Source: Jaltomata sinuosa
Lineage: Eukaryota > Streptophyta > Magnoliopsida > Solanales > Solanaceae
DNA: 64,000 nucleotides
Reading direction: 5' to 3'
Assembly: GCA_003996215.1 (NCBI GenBank)
Contig: QJPP01001737.1
Location: 1 to 64,000, forward strand
In this document: in pieces, positions 20,990-31,888 of the stretch
How positions within the stretch are numbered: the first letter of the stretch is position 1
How the letters are laid out: every line of letters begins with the position of its first letter
Program-made: the position numbers and the translations under genes
Notes under the pieces: model-generated
Seen by the model: only the letters and a program-made list of their open reading frames with translations
Database searches by the model: none
Told to the model about the DNA's origin: nothing

Positions 20990-21540
20990 TTGGGTAATCT
21001 ATCACATCATCTGGATTTGGTTAGAGGCGGCTTACATACTCCTTTAATTTGCCAGTTTTCGAGTAATCTTGCACATTATCCAAATTTGGATAGAGGCGAC
21101 TTACAGATGTCCTTCAAATTGCCAATTTTTAGGTAATCCTACACTTTTATCTAGTCTTGGATGTAATGCGACTTATAGATTTCCCTTGAATTACTAGCCT
21201 TTGGGTAGTCCTGCACAATATCAATGTTGATATGTCGTGGCTTATAGATAACCCTTGGACCATCCATTTTTGGTAGTCTTGCACTTTATCCAATTTCGAA
21301 TATTGTTGCGACTTACGCGTTACCTTTGAACTGTCAATCTTCAGGTGATCTTGCACACTATTTGGTTTTAGATATCATTGCATCTTACAGATAACTCTTA
21401 GTTCTATCAAGTTTCGGGCAATCTTGCACACTATCTGGTTTTGGATATCGTTGTGACTTATAGATGACTTTTGACTTTTGAATGGTGGAAAATATGATTC
21501 ATTGTCCGATTTTGGTAGAGACAACTTACAGATATCCCTA
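20990..21540. repeat. Tandem array of ~70-bp units, 7-8 copies
   Basis: The landmark GTAATCTTGCACA-TATC (variants) starts at 20994, 21063, 21133, 21205, 21273, 21345 and 21418, giving periods of 68-73 bp. Each is followed by TTGGAT-T-G-GACTTA-AGAT. An eighth, more decayed copy begins near 21484. The copies are strongly diverged from one another. Confidence 0.8.
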
Positions 21541-22374
21541 ATATAATATGCTTCAAACCTTGACGATGGGTTGCATATAGCATCATCTTCTGGTGATCGA
21601 TGCTTTCGAATAGAGGTGCATAAAATATCCTTGATGTCAGACTCCTCCGCTTGACGCGATATGGGACATAAATATGCTGGGTGCTAGACTTGGCATGATA
21701 ATGATATCCTCAAAGTCAGACTCTTTTGCCTCACGTAGTTTTGGGGTTTATTCAACAACTGCCCTTTATTCGGGGTCTTGACATTCCTGACATACTACTG
21801 GTGGACTACGAAGGTCCTTCGTTGTCCTGGCTAGGAAACTTGAAAGATAATTTTCAAGAAATCTATCACAACCGAGGATTAATCCATATAGGACTGGGGA
21901 TTCCTTGAAGTAGGCTATGATCTCTCGGTGTTGGGAAATTCTTTGGAGTTTAATGTTGAACTCTTGAATAATGCTTGGCGGAAATTTTGAGATCCTTCTC
22001 AAAATTTCTGCCCCAGTTAAGGGTTTCATAGCGGATTTTATTCCTTCGGGAAAGAAACTTGAGACTCTGTGGGGATCGCGAGATTCTTTATTGGTATTTG
22101 CTTTGGTTGCTCTTCGGCATACTTTGCATTCTTGCTGGGGATTTCTTTGGAGTCTAATGCTCTTCGTTTTCTAAATTTTTGAGATTCCTTTCTGGAAAAT
22201 TCTGCCCCAGTTTCCATTTCCTGGGCGATACGGCTGAACCATTTGTGGCATTTTTGTATCTACAAGAATTCTTTTGTTTCATTGACAACGATGTTCATCT
22301 TATGAATTTTTTGAGATTCTGTTCTCAAAAATTCTGCCCCAATTTCCATTTCCTGGGGTGATATGACTGAATCG

Positions 22375-22640
22375 TTATGGCGCCTACGTATCTCGTTGAG
22401 GAAGGAATCAGGTTAAACGTAGTTCCCACACTCAAAGTGGGAGAATGATGGAAATAACTAAAGGGGTGACCGAGGCTTACACAGGCCACCTACGTATCTC
22501 ATTCTTGAGAATTCAGGTCAAACGTAGTTTATGATAAGGGAAGGGGAAAGATAGATTTTCCTAAGGGGTTGACCGAAGCCCACACAGGCTGCCTACGTAT
22601 CTCATTTTTGAGAATTCATGTCAAACGTAGTTCGTACAAG
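22375..22640. repeat. Three ~100-bp repeat units with CCTACGTATCTC core
   Basis: Units centred near 22385, 22495 and 22595 share CCTACGTATCTC, then TTGAGAATTCA (degenerate in the first), then AAACGTAGTT, and are joined by GACCGA-GC--ACACAGGC. A single copy of the same unit occurs at 6208-6255. Confidence 0.75.
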
Positions 22641-22732
22641 AGGATAGGGATGTTTTAAGGTATTACAAAGCATAAAATGATTACAATCAGGAAATGCGAT
22701 TATAGGGAAAGGAAATTAAAGGAAAACTATCC

Positions 22733-22890
22733 CTAAACAAAGTATCTTTTCACAGCATCAGAATTGATCAGTTTGGTCCACACTTGACCATCCATTTTTG
22801 ATAGGATAAGAGCTCTTCCGGATAACACTTTCTGGACGAAATACGGGCCTTGCCAATTGGGTGCAAACTTTCCTTTGTATTCCTCCTCAT
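22733..22890 (-). pseudogene. Ogre integrase C-terminal end
   Basis: The minus-strand frame from 22890 to a TAG at 22733 reads EEEYKGKFAPNWQGPY, then FVQKVLSGRALILSKMDGQ and LINSDAVKRYF. This is the characteristic C-terminal tail of Tat/Ogre integrases (KFAPNWQGPY and NSDAVKRYF are strongly conserved in the family). Only about 52 residues remain; the rest of pol is lost at about 22893, where a different LTR fragment abuts. The tail is uninterrupted, and its natural stop fixes the start of the 3' non-coding region. Confidence 0.75.
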
Positions 22891-22894
22891 GAAG

Positions 22895-23606
22895 TAAAAA
22901 TAAAACTTAGGGGTTTTGGGAACAAGGGTGGAAGGAACCCATTGTTGATTACCCACATACCTTGATTAAAGCTAACCCACTTGAAATTTAAAAGAAAAGG
23001 AGACTTGAACTTAGAGCTTAAATAGGTTCTTTTCCCTTTTTGGAAGATGAATGAGGTAATGCGAAGGGACTTAGGTTAATAGGTGTAGAAACCCTACTAA
23101 AAGTTACCAAAACGACCTCATTTAGGAGTTGAAAGGGTGGGTAATTATAAAAATACCCCTATGACTTAATTGAGGAAAATTTGTTTTAAAACTCGGCTTC
23201 AGGTTCCACGGGTCCTTTCCACGAACCGTAGAACTCGTCACAGCTCATGGACTTGAGTCGTGGTTCCTGAGTCAAAATTTCAAGTTGCGGATAACTTTCC
23301 GTGGACTAACAGGATGACCCGTAGAAACTTCTATGATTCATGGAACTAATTCATGGTACTAGGGGAAATGGCCACTCTCTGTATGATTTCCACGGGTTGG
23401 TACCACGATCCATGGAAACATCCACAAACCGTGAAACTGACCCATGGTCCTTAGACCTGAGGGTGGTCTGTAGGAATGGAATCACGAGTCCTTTCCATTA
23501 TTCGTAAAACTTTCCACGGCTCGTGGACTTGACCCGTGGTCCCTGGAAGTTTAAAATGTTGCAAGTTCTGAGTTTTAAAAGTTGAATAGAATTGCGAGGT
23601 GTTACA
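22895..23606 (-). repeat. 5' part of a gypsy LTR (family of the 32586 element)
   Basis: Read on the minus strand it starts TGTAACACCTCG at 23606. It passes through many GGTCCACGG/CCGTGG-like modules (23190-23560) and ends with sequence matching 33000-33380, including AAGGTATGTGGGTAATCAAC and ATGGGTTCCTTCCACCCTTG. About two thirds of the LTR is missing at the 22895 side. It belongs to the same LTR family as 32586-34692 and 39741-41932. Confidence 0.75.
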
Positions 23607-23696
23607 ACCTGACCCAACTTTTCACACTTTTAGTAACATCTATTAGATGTACCTTGCTGTGGTAACCTGGCTAACCCAAAATGTCTACAACGGCCC
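23607..23696. other. 90-bp unassigned junction segment
   Basis: This lies between the gypsy LTR start and the Tekay LTR fragment. I see no match to other parts of the window and no coding signal. Confidence 0.4.
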
Positions 23697-24190
23697 TGTC
23701 AGGACCCGATTTCTAGGTCATGATGGCACCTATAACCCCCCAATAGGCAAACCAATTCCCATATCCCAGAACAGTTAGTAATGGGCTATTACCTCACAAG
23801 AAAGTGGAAGAAGCATAATATAATCAGAAGCAACGGAGACAAGATAAATAAATAAGCAACAGGAATGCATAAGAAGAAGCTACACCAAACCCTAAAACCT
23901 GGTATCATAGTATAAGAGCCAGAACTATATTAACAGAGTACAAAAGGATCCAAAACAATATATACAAATGTGTCAGAATAGTAAGAGAGTACAAAATACA
24001 AGGACGAACTAAAAGCTAAGCTCAGGTCGCCAAGAGCTCACCCTCATCTTGGACAACGCCTAAAAGATCAGCCCGCACGAGTCTCAAATGAATCAGTGGT
24101 GATGGCCCACACTAGGATCTGTACCAAAAGATGTATAGTTTAATATAAGCACCAATTGCTAAGCAATGGATTCCCAATAGGCCCTATTAC
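23697..24190 (-). repeat. Tekay 3' LTR fragment (terminal ~490 bp)
   Basis: It begins TGTCAGGACCCGATTTCTAG on the plus strand, closely matching the LTR end at 9396, and follows that LTR through CCCAGAACAGTTAGTAATGG and CCTGGTATCATAGTA until about 24190, where RT coding DNA starts abruptly. Confidence 0.8.
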
Positions 24191-24194
24191 TCAA

Positions 24195-24660
24195 ACTGGT
24201 GGTAGCTTGACCTCAAATCTATCTTTCAAAACACAGTTTAACCTTGAAGAAATCAAACAAATAATCTATGTGCGGCATTGAATACCCATTCCTCACAGTT
24301 ATCCTATTCAGCTGCCGATAATCTGTACATATATGCATCAACCCATGCTTCCTAATAAATAGAATAGGAGCACCCCAAGGCGATACACTTGTCCTAATGA
24401 AACCCTTAGCTGACAAGTCCTGAAGCTTCTCCTTAAGCTCATTCAACTCATATGGAGCCATACAGTAAGGAGAAATGGAAATGGGCCTAGTGCCCGGCTC
24501 TAACTTTATAGCAAAGTCGATATCTCTCTCTGGTGGGAGGCCTGGCAGGTCAGTATGGAACACATTTAGGAAATCTCTAACCACAGGATTTGACTCAATG
24601 GAAGAAGGGTCAGAACTAGAATATCATATATATGCTAGATAAGCCAAAAACCCCACGAGA
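24195..24660 (-). pseudogene. Tekay RT N-terminal fragment
   Basis: The minus-strand frame at 24219-24584 reads VRDFLNVFHTDLPGLPPERD, TRPISISPYCMAPYELNELK, KGFIRTSVSPWGAPILF and ICTDYRQLNRITVRNGY. These are the RT fingers and start of the palm, homologous to 14764-15381. It ends within the sequence corresponding to the KIDLRSGYHQ block, where the LTR fragment joins. The catalytic F-x-D-D box is gone, so no reverse transcriptase activity is possible. Upstream (24600-24660) is the degenerate protease-RT linker. Confidence 0.8.
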
Positions 24661-25113
24661 AATCAACTTCCTAAATCGAAGGCAACAGATGATCCCAGAT
24701 GGTGCACGGCTGACAGAACCCTACCACACAATCTGGGATACGTCGGGCATAGCTATGGTAACGGTCTTGGCATAGAAATCCAAAACTGCACGGTGAGGGG
24801 ATAACCAGTCCATGCCTAGAATCACATCAAAATCTAACACATCAAGAATCATCGAATCACCCCAAGTCTCCAAATCACCAATAGAAATCATGCAAGACCT
24901 CACAATTTGATCCACTATAAAAGAGTCTCCTACTGGGGTCGAAACAGATATAGCCACAGATAATGCCTCACTAGACAACCCCAAACAAGGCAAATAGTAG
25001 AAAGAAATATACGAGCAAGTGGATCCAAGATAAAATAAAGCATAAGCTTGTCGATGGCATACTAAAATCATACCTATGATCACAGCATTCGAGGAATCTT
25101 CCTCTGGTCTCAC
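24661..25113 (-). pseudogene. Tekay aspartic protease (catalytic Asp altered)
   Basis: The minus-strand frame at 24721-25113 reads VIIGMILVCHRQAYALFYLG, STCSYISFYYLP and onward to VLDFDVILGMDWLSPHRAVL. It is the retropepsin that matures gag-pol. The active-site block reads LFYLGSTCSYIS where the family has Asp-x-Gly, so the catalytic Asp is replaced by Tyr and the domain is inactive. The conserved hydrophobic block DFDVILGMDWL is intact. It sits between gag and RT as expected. Confidence 0.8.
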
Positions 25114-26666
25114 AGGGACCGCATAAAACTAAGGACAACCACCATCTGACCGACTGTTATCCCTACCATCTGTCCTGCCTCATGGGGCATCACCCCTAGC
25201 CTGATCACCACCTCCTCTAGCCGGTGGCTGAACTGCACGAATGGGCTGAGCTGGCTGAACCGTACCCCACTAGGGTAATCTCTAGCATAATAACCACTAA
25301 TCCCACACTCATAGCAAATTGTACCCCACTGAGGGCACTCTCTGGCATAATGACCAGTAACACCGCACTTATAGCAAGGCCCTGATATCCCACCCTATTG
25401 AGATAGACCATATGAACTTATGTGGACATCATGGCCTGATTCCCCAGAAGCTGCACTCCTCTAAGACTGACCACGGTGACCATGCTGGCTATTCTGACCC
25501 TGCTCAAGTTGAGAACTACTAGAAGACTGATGGAAAGCCTTAAGCGGTCGACCAGACTGACCCTGGTGCTATTGTGGATAATAACGTCGGCCCCACTAGC
25601 TTGAACCTCTACTACCATGATGAGAACCACTGTAGCTACCCGAATATCGAGGCCTCTTATCTCTGGCCCTGGAGTTATGACAATGCAAATTCTTTATGGT
25701 ATGGGCATAGTCTGTAATAGCCTGGAATGATCGACCACTAGCAACCAATATCTCATCTGGCTCTCTAAACTCTGTTCACAATCCCCAAACAAACATACCG
25801 ACTCTGTCGAGCTTGGTAGGCATGATCATTGCCCCAAATAGAGCAAGCTAGTGAAAATAGGTCTCATACTCCGATACGGTTATAAAACTCTGCATAAGTC
25901 TAGTGAACTGCTCCCTACTACGCTCCCTATCACTCTGTGGAAAGAACTTGGCCATGAAGGCCTCAGAAAACTTTGACCAAGACAATGAAGGAGATGAAGA
26001 TGGTCTGCAAGCAACCTGGGCCCTCCACCATAACATAGCTGGGCCCTCCAGCTGATAAGTAGTTTATCCAACTCTGTGAGTCTCCAATAAGCCCAAATGG
26101 TGGAGCATCTCCTCACAAGTAGTAATGAAGTCATGTGGATCCTAACCAGAAGTACTAGCAAACCTCGGATGTGTCAATCTCAGAAACCTACCCAACTCCT
26201 TCTGCTCTATTTCTGTCATAGCTCGGCGAGGAGCAAGAGGTTGTGCAATATATGGAACCAAAATAACCTCGGCATGGGGAGCTGCAGTAGCAAGCTGAAC
26301 TTCTGAACTCTGTTCTCCCTGCGTTGCCCCCTGAGCAAATGTCTATGCTACCTCAGAAGGCCGCTCTCCAATCATACCCAAAAGCTGTAGAAGTAAACCT
26401 TGAACATCTGAAGACTGAGCTGGGGCTGAAGCTGGAACAAAAGCTGGTACAGGGTCTGGTGGTACCAAGGCTGCCCCCTGTTCCACATGTTGCTCTTTGG
26501 AAGTAAACTCGGGCTCAACCTCGAGCCTAAGAGCTCTAGCAGGTGCCGCTGCTTAAGCACGTCCTTGACCCCTACCTTTACAACCTCCCCGGCCCTTAGC
26601 TAGTGTCAAGGGTGCTGGAGTTGAAGGCTCGCCCCCATCTGACATGGATGATCTCATATGAACCAT
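25114..26666 (-). pseudogene. gag: Tekay gag with capsid domain and zinc knuckles
   Basis: The minus-strand start codon is at 26666, followed by a Gly/Arg-rich then Ala/Pro-rich N-terminus. The Retrotrans_gag core is at about 25848-26200 (AMLWWRAQVACRPSS, SWSKFSEAFMAKFFPQSDRE, FTRLMQSFITVSEYETYF). A Ser/Gly/Gln-rich stretch follows, then two nucleocapsid knuckles at about 25290-25385. The first is a complete CCHC (CYKCGVTGHYAREC). The second (CYECGISGYYARDY) has lost its His and last Cys. Stops and frame changes are scattered, for example near 25405, 25580, 25745 and 26065. Gag packages element RNA in virus-like particles. Confidence 0.8.
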
Positions 26667-26862
26667 CGGTGAGAGAATGAATTAGAATAAGTGATATTTC
26701 AAGAATCATTCAAGGATTCTACGCATGAGATAGAAGCAGGAAAAGGTCTATGTTTCCTAAGATGCCACTGTAGCCTCCTGAAGATTGAGTACATATGTCT
26801 CTGCCCTGATCTGCATGACTCTACTCGACATTGGCTCTTATACCGATGACACTGGTTAACCT

Positions 26863-26876
26863 AGGCTCTGATACCT
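26863..26876 (-). promoter_or_regulatory. Primer binding site, initiator tRNA-Met type
   Basis: The minus strand reads TAGGTATCAGAGCC, close to the TGGTATCAGAGC that pairs with the 3' end of plant initiator tRNA-Met. It sits a few bases inside the 5' LTR end (26880). Confidence 0.75.
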
Positions 26877-29459
26877 AGCTATCACGACTCTATTTCTCAG
26901 TCATGATGGAACCTACATCCCTTAGTAGACGAACCTATCCGCATATCCCAGAACTGTTAGTAATGGGCTACTATCTAACAAACAAGCAGAAGAAAACATA
27001 ATATAAGCAGAAGCAAGGGATATACGATAAAGAAAAGGGACAACAAGAATATATATAGAAGCTAAAACCATCCCAAAACTGAGTATCATAGTATAAGAGC
27101 CGGAACTACATCAACAGAGTACAAAAGGGTCCTAAATGATATATACAAATGTCTCTGAGTAGTAAGAGAGTAAATAATACAAAAGATAAACTAAAAGCTA
27201 AGCTCTGGTCGCCAAGAGTTCACCCTCAGGCTTGGACGCTCCAAAATCTCATCGCACAAGTCTCCACGAGGCAACAGTGATGGCCCATACTAGGATTTGC
27301 ACCAGAAGATGCAGAGTGTAGTATGAGCACCAATTGCTAAGCAACGGGTACCCAGTAGGTATAAAAGGCTGATTGGGCACATATAAGATATAAAAGCAGT
27401 AATATAGCAAAATAGAAGCAAGTAGTCACATAAAGCAATGAATAAGAACAAGCAAGCTAGCACAGATGAATACAGGAAGAAAACAACAAACTTGGCTAGC
27501 TACTAGAATATATATCACACAAACACAGGTGAAAGGAAGGAACAATGCACCAGGGATCCTTGCTACAACAATATATATAAAAAAATTTAGAAATAGGAAG
27601 TATACCGGTAACCTCAAGTGAAAGAAGGAGAGGAGAGAAACAATTAATCTAATCATGCTTGAAACCCAATTCTACGACTATAACATGCCAAAAATCAAAG
27701 TAGAACATGAAGTGAACCCAAATACAACTATAATTAGTGCCAGAGATGTGATAGGGTAAAAATAAGTCTACCAAAAGTCCCAATGGGCGCCCATACACCC
27801 GAGGAACACAAACAAGTAAAGAAAAACCCTTCGGCATCCTATACTACCAGATGGTACATTGAGCAAATAGTAAACAAGGGCGAAATCTCATAAAAATCGA
27901 TGATATAATGCAATAGTGGAAACTAGGTGGAACAGTGACCCTGTTTGTACCTGCTCCGGTGCCTATGAGCCTAGTAGGTAGGATCCATGGAAGGACACGG
28001 CCCGTATACCTCAAATACACCATATAATCCTCCTCTAGTACACTTAGCCTGTAGCCCCTGGTCTAGATCAGCAAGGTCCATGGAGGTCCTCGATCACATC
28101 CTAACTCTCATAACCTCAAAGTGACAGTCTAGGGTGAATTCGGATCCAAAGTAGTAACCCAATCTCAAAATGCATGCCCGATACCTATCTGGGTCTAAAT
28201 TAGTGAAATAAGTCTCAAAAGACCATACAGGGGTGCTCGGACACAACTGAGTCTAAAACAATAGTAAAACAAGTCTGATGCTCAGCCTAACCGAGTCTAG
28301 TACCTTCTCCAAACAACATTAAAACAAGTCTAGCACCCCAGCCCTGACGAGTCTAATAGTAGTCTTAAAGCAGTGATAAAGTCAACCTATTAACTTCTTT
28401 ACCCCAAGAAGATCCATGAAAATCATTTCCAAAACTCTTTATAACCAGTTCTATCAAAAATAAGCCCTCGGGGCCATGCAAGATTTAGAAAATTGTGAAT
28501 CGTAGGCCCAAAGCCAAAACTATTGGAAAACATGCAAAAATCCTCTTTATATGCATGAAAATGACTTGCTTAATGACAAACAGCTGCCCAACAACTTACA
28601 ACAAACCTATCAGCCTTGCATAGGCTCCAATCACTTTACAACACAAATATCCAGCCTATGATCACGATATCAATGTCTGGGACTCGCGGAAATTCCCAAA
28701 TAACCAACCATCTATGGTCCAGAGTCAATACAAGGTCATGCAGGACCACAAGGGTCATAATATCATCTACATCAAACACTACAATCATCGGAGAAAGAAA
28801 AATGATTCAGACATAAAGAAGCAGACAAGGTCTGTGGTACTAAGCTAATAAACTAAACCCAAGAATACTAATTAGTACAATTATATCCTATATATGTAAA
28901 GTCTAGAGGAGTTAAACCGTAACCTACCCGTTGTCCAATGATAAGCTGCTGGAACGACGATGTCTAAGCCCAAACTTCTTTGAGAAGCTCCAAACATGAA
29001 TAAAACTATCAAGAACACAAACTACATATTAAAATAAAATTAACGATACCCATATTTCTATAGTAATAGTTGGGTCGAAATTTGAGTCACCGGCGAGCCT
29101 ATAGGCCCCGTAACCCAAAGTCAAAAATAAAAGAGCGTACAATGATCAACACTCTCGTGAGTGCATGCTCAGAATATTGAAGGAAATTTACCAAGAATAC
29201 GGCTTAGAACAGCCTACCAATAACAAGAATCATCTAGGAATCAAAGAGGCGAATTTAATGGAATAAACAAGGGACTCACCGATTTGGAGATATCAAAATG
29301 ATCACGGGACCAATAAACTTCACCCAGATGCCAAGAATCAAAGATATGCAGAGAATTATGAAGCTTGAGCTTATAACAAAGGAAGTTTTTGGTTTTTTGG
29401 TGAATAAAACAAAGGGAGAAGCATATATACTACCCAAAGATCCTTCTTCACGATAGCGA

Positions 29460-29710
29460 AGGGATCCCACGCAGTCGCAATGAGTATGCTGGTTAGACCA
29501 TTGCAATCGTGAGGACTAGATATGCAGTCATGAAGAACACAGATAGAGGGGCTTTTACGCGGTCGTGACAAGGGATGTCATGATCACATAGAGAAAGGAA
29601 CCATGGACAACATCGCGATCGCGTAGGGCACTTTGCGATCACAAAGAACAAAGGTACTAGGTCCACAAGACCTTCATTGCGATTGCATGAAATGTCCTCG
29701 CGATCACAAT
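29460..29710. repeat. Cluster of GCGATCGC-like modules in the Tekay LTR
   Basis: Within about 250 bases occur ACGCAGTCGCAATGA, TTGCAATCGTGAG, TACGCGGTCGTGAC, CATCGCGATCGCGTAG (CGCGATCGCG, perfect palindrome at 29614-29623), TTTGCGATCACAAAG, ATTGCGATTGCATGA and TCGCGATCACAAT. Spacing is irregular, 20-45 bases. Confidence 0.65.
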
Positions 29711-29910
29711 TAAGGCCTGACGCCTGTACCTGCAACTGCCAACAACATAAACCAAGAGGGAAAAAGTCTTTGAGTGGGCCCATAAGGCTCATTCGGGACC
29801 CCACGTGCGCAAACAAACCATGCTAATATATCAGAAATAGCATTTCGGACTAAACAAAACTGACAGAAAACCCAACAGAGGTTGGTTTCATGAAAAGTGG
29901 GCCCAACACC

Positions 29911-31374
29911 TTATATGTCGGTAATCTACCAACTTATTGAGCCATAATCCATGAATTATTGTTATGTTTTGAGTAGATTTAGAGGTTCTTATGGCCTTTA
30001 TTGATGTCTATTCAGGTACTTTTGATTAGTGATGTTAAACACAAGGAAATAGACCCAATAAGATCTAAAAATTAGTGAATTCTGGCTTAAGATGCAGTGC
30101 CCATGCGACACGCACAAACCGTGGTGCAAAACGCACCTCTATTGTATGGATATGCAAAATTCACTGAAGAATCAGCTAACTGGTGCGGTCGCTGTGCGAC
30201 CTGCACAACCCAAGGTTCGAACGACTCCTCTTTTGCATGAATCCTCCAAAATGAGATAAAGTCACTGGTACAACTTAAGACAGTGTGCGACGCGCACATT
30301 ATGATATGCGAACCGCACGTCACATCACACACCACCCGAAGGGAAATTTTTTCCTAAATTTTAGTGACGTTTTGGGAAAGTATAAAAGGCCAATTTAGGC
30401 ACAATTTTAAATAACATTCTTTAATACAAAACATTCTGAAGAGCTTTTTACCTTTGAGAACAAGTTTTCCTCTCCAAAGAGAAGATGGTTTGAATCCATT
30501 CTTTTGGTTAACCATTTGTGTACTCAAATTGAGCTTAGAACATGAAATTCACTTTGAATGAAGAGGATTTTCACTTACCCATTTGGTATATCTCTCTCCT
30601 TTGCTATGAGTGGCTGATTTCATTTGTCTAGGGATGTGTTGATAATGGGTGCTTGACAAATGGGTGTGGATGTTGTTTTTTCTTCCTTATAATTTCTTAT
30701 TTGACATGGGTCTAGTAGTTTTACCAAGTTTTAATCTAAAAATTTGTGGTTGCAAACATTAATTTTCATTACTTTACTATGTTGTTGCTTGAAAGAGAAT
30801 TTCATGGTTTCGGATGTGAGATTACTAGTGGGAACTTGGGACTACATTTAGATTTGAGGCTAGAAATAACTCATATCGACGGAATCACCCACTTAAGGTC
30901 TAAGCTAGAGATATTGTGACCTCTCCAAGCTAGATGTTGGTTGCTTGTTGATTTAACTGATGATGCTATAACTGGGATTACCGGATATATGGTTGTTGAT
31001 TGAGAGATAAAGATCCATACCCATGACCAATGCTACTTATGTCAATAAGTGTGAATTGATAAACACCCTATCCCACATTGAAGTTCCATTAGATACACAT
31101 CCCTAGTCGCCTACTCAACTTGGTACACCTGCTTTGTTTATTTAGTTTAAATTTGAATTGTGATTGTAGTGATAAAATCCCAATTCCCCTAACCTTCTAC
31201 TATTGTGTTTTGAACATTTACTCTCTTTGTGAACTCATTTCGATACAATCTTTATATAGCTAGCATCAAGTCTTTGTGGGTATGACCTCAACACCTGTTG
31301 GGTACTTATAAATGTGTTTTGCTTGACGATCGCCCTGCCTCCATATTTGGGGAGTATGATTTGAGTGTGTATCA
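29911..31374 (+). mobile_element. Athila-type solo LTR (1,464 bp) with perfect TSD
   Basis: It starts TTATATGTCGGTAA (family TGATAAGTCGGTAA) and ends GAGTGTGTATCA. It matches the reverse complement of the Athila LTR at 44403-45911 along its length. ACACC occurs immediately before (29906-29910) and after (31375-31379), a perfect 5-bp target-site duplication. No internal region is present, so this is a solo LTR left by LTR-LTR recombination. It sits inside a Tekay LTR in the opposite orientation. Confidence 0.9.
30381..30388 (+). promoter_or_regulatory. Likely TATA box of the Athila solo LTR
   Basis: TATAAAAG lies about 470 bases into the LTR and just after the cluster of GTGCG/CGCAC modules. 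Its position and sequence fit the U3 promoter of an LTR. Corresponding TATAAAAT is at 59000-59007 in the other Athila LTR. Confidence 0.55.
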
Positions 31375-31888
31375 ACACCCAAAAACCAACCTTAATCCAA
31401 AACGGAACTCAACACTCAAAAATAAGTCTGGAAGCCTCAAGACCTGAACCCTAGGTCCATCTAGCCCAAAGTCAACATTCCGGAACAAACAGCGCTGATG
31501 GAATTTCCATTTGAGGCCGTCTTCTCTGAATGTTGACCAAAGTCAAACTTCCATGTTTAATTGGCTAGAAAATAGAAAATCCAATGCAAAACCAAATCAA
31601 AAGATCCTAGACCCCGACCAAGGGTCCATCTATGCCAAAATCCATGTTCCAAAGATAACAGAACTGTCAGAATTTGATTTTGAGCGTGTTTACCAAAAAT
31701 GTTGACTGAAGTCAATAATATTCTATGGTAAGGCTCTAAAATAGAAAAACAGCCAGAAAAACCAAACGAACGGCCAGAGCACCAAACCACTAGTCCCAAT
31801 AAGTGATAAATGACTTAAGGCCATTACAAGAAAGCTCTAATAGTACAAAGAAAGCATAAATGTGAAAATGATCGGTCGGGTCATTACA

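Larger units (their letters stand above)
19798..22732 (-). other. Ogre 3' non-coding region, repeat-rich
   Basis: This 2.9-kb region lies between the integrase stop and the PPT, with no credible coding capacity. It holds the ~70-bp tandem array (20990-21540) and the CCTACGTATCTC units (22375-22640), of which weaker copies occur near 19934 and 20110. Three spaced copies of TTCTGCCCCAGTTTCCATTT-like sequence precede (near 22005, 22200, 22335). Long repeat-rich untranslated regions are usual for Ogre elements. Confidence 0.6.
15429..22890 (-). mobile_element. Ogre/Tat-type element: 5' stub, LTR, 3' non-coding region, integrase end
   Basis: In minus-strand order this holds an integrase C-terminus (22733-22890), a 3' non-coding region with tandem repeats, a PPT (19779-19797), a 4.3-kb LTR (15475-19778), a PBS (15454-15470) and a 24-bp internal stub. 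A single LTR with both PPT-side and PBS-side internal DNA indicates two tandemly joined copies sharing one LTR. The PBS side plausibly continued into the ORF1-gag-pro region at 2948-9395 before the Tekay insertion and deletion. Confidence 0.65.
23697..31888 (-). mobile_element. Second Tekay-type element, minus strand, pol mostly deleted
   Basis: In transcription order: 5' LTR (31888-26880, split by an Athila solo LTR), PBS (26863-26876), gag (26666-25114), protease (25113-24721), RT N-terminus (to about 24195), then a direct jump into an LTR fragment (24190-23697). RT palm, RNase H, integrase and most of the 3' LTR are missing, so a deletion joins RT to LTR at about 24190. Flanking bases GGCCC and AAAAT do not form a target-site duplication. 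Confidence 0.75.
26880..31888 (-). repeat. Tekay 5' LTR, interrupted by an Athila solo LTR
   Basis: On the minus strand it starts TGTAATGACCCGACCGATC at 31888 and ends GAGTCGTGATA at 26880, matching the family ends with one change. Removing the 29911-31374 insertion and one target copy leaves about 3.5 kb, longer than the 2,994-bp copy at 9396. Short open frames inside carry no recognisable domain. Confidence 0.8.

Noticed and set aside
20990..21540. Regularly spaced repeats that could suggest a CRISPR array
   Set aside because: The whole ~70-bp unit is repeated, not a short repeat with unrelated spacers, and the context is a plant retrotransposon.
29276..29816. Overlapping minus-strand open frames, up to 107 codons
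   Set aside because: They overlap the GCGATCGC module cluster in the Tekay LTR. The three frames compete and none shows conservation between Tekay copies.
9396..31888. Treating the two minus-strand Tekay pieces as halves of one element
   Set aside because: Both contain the same RT N-terminal region (14764-15381 and 24219-24584), so they must be two separate insertions.
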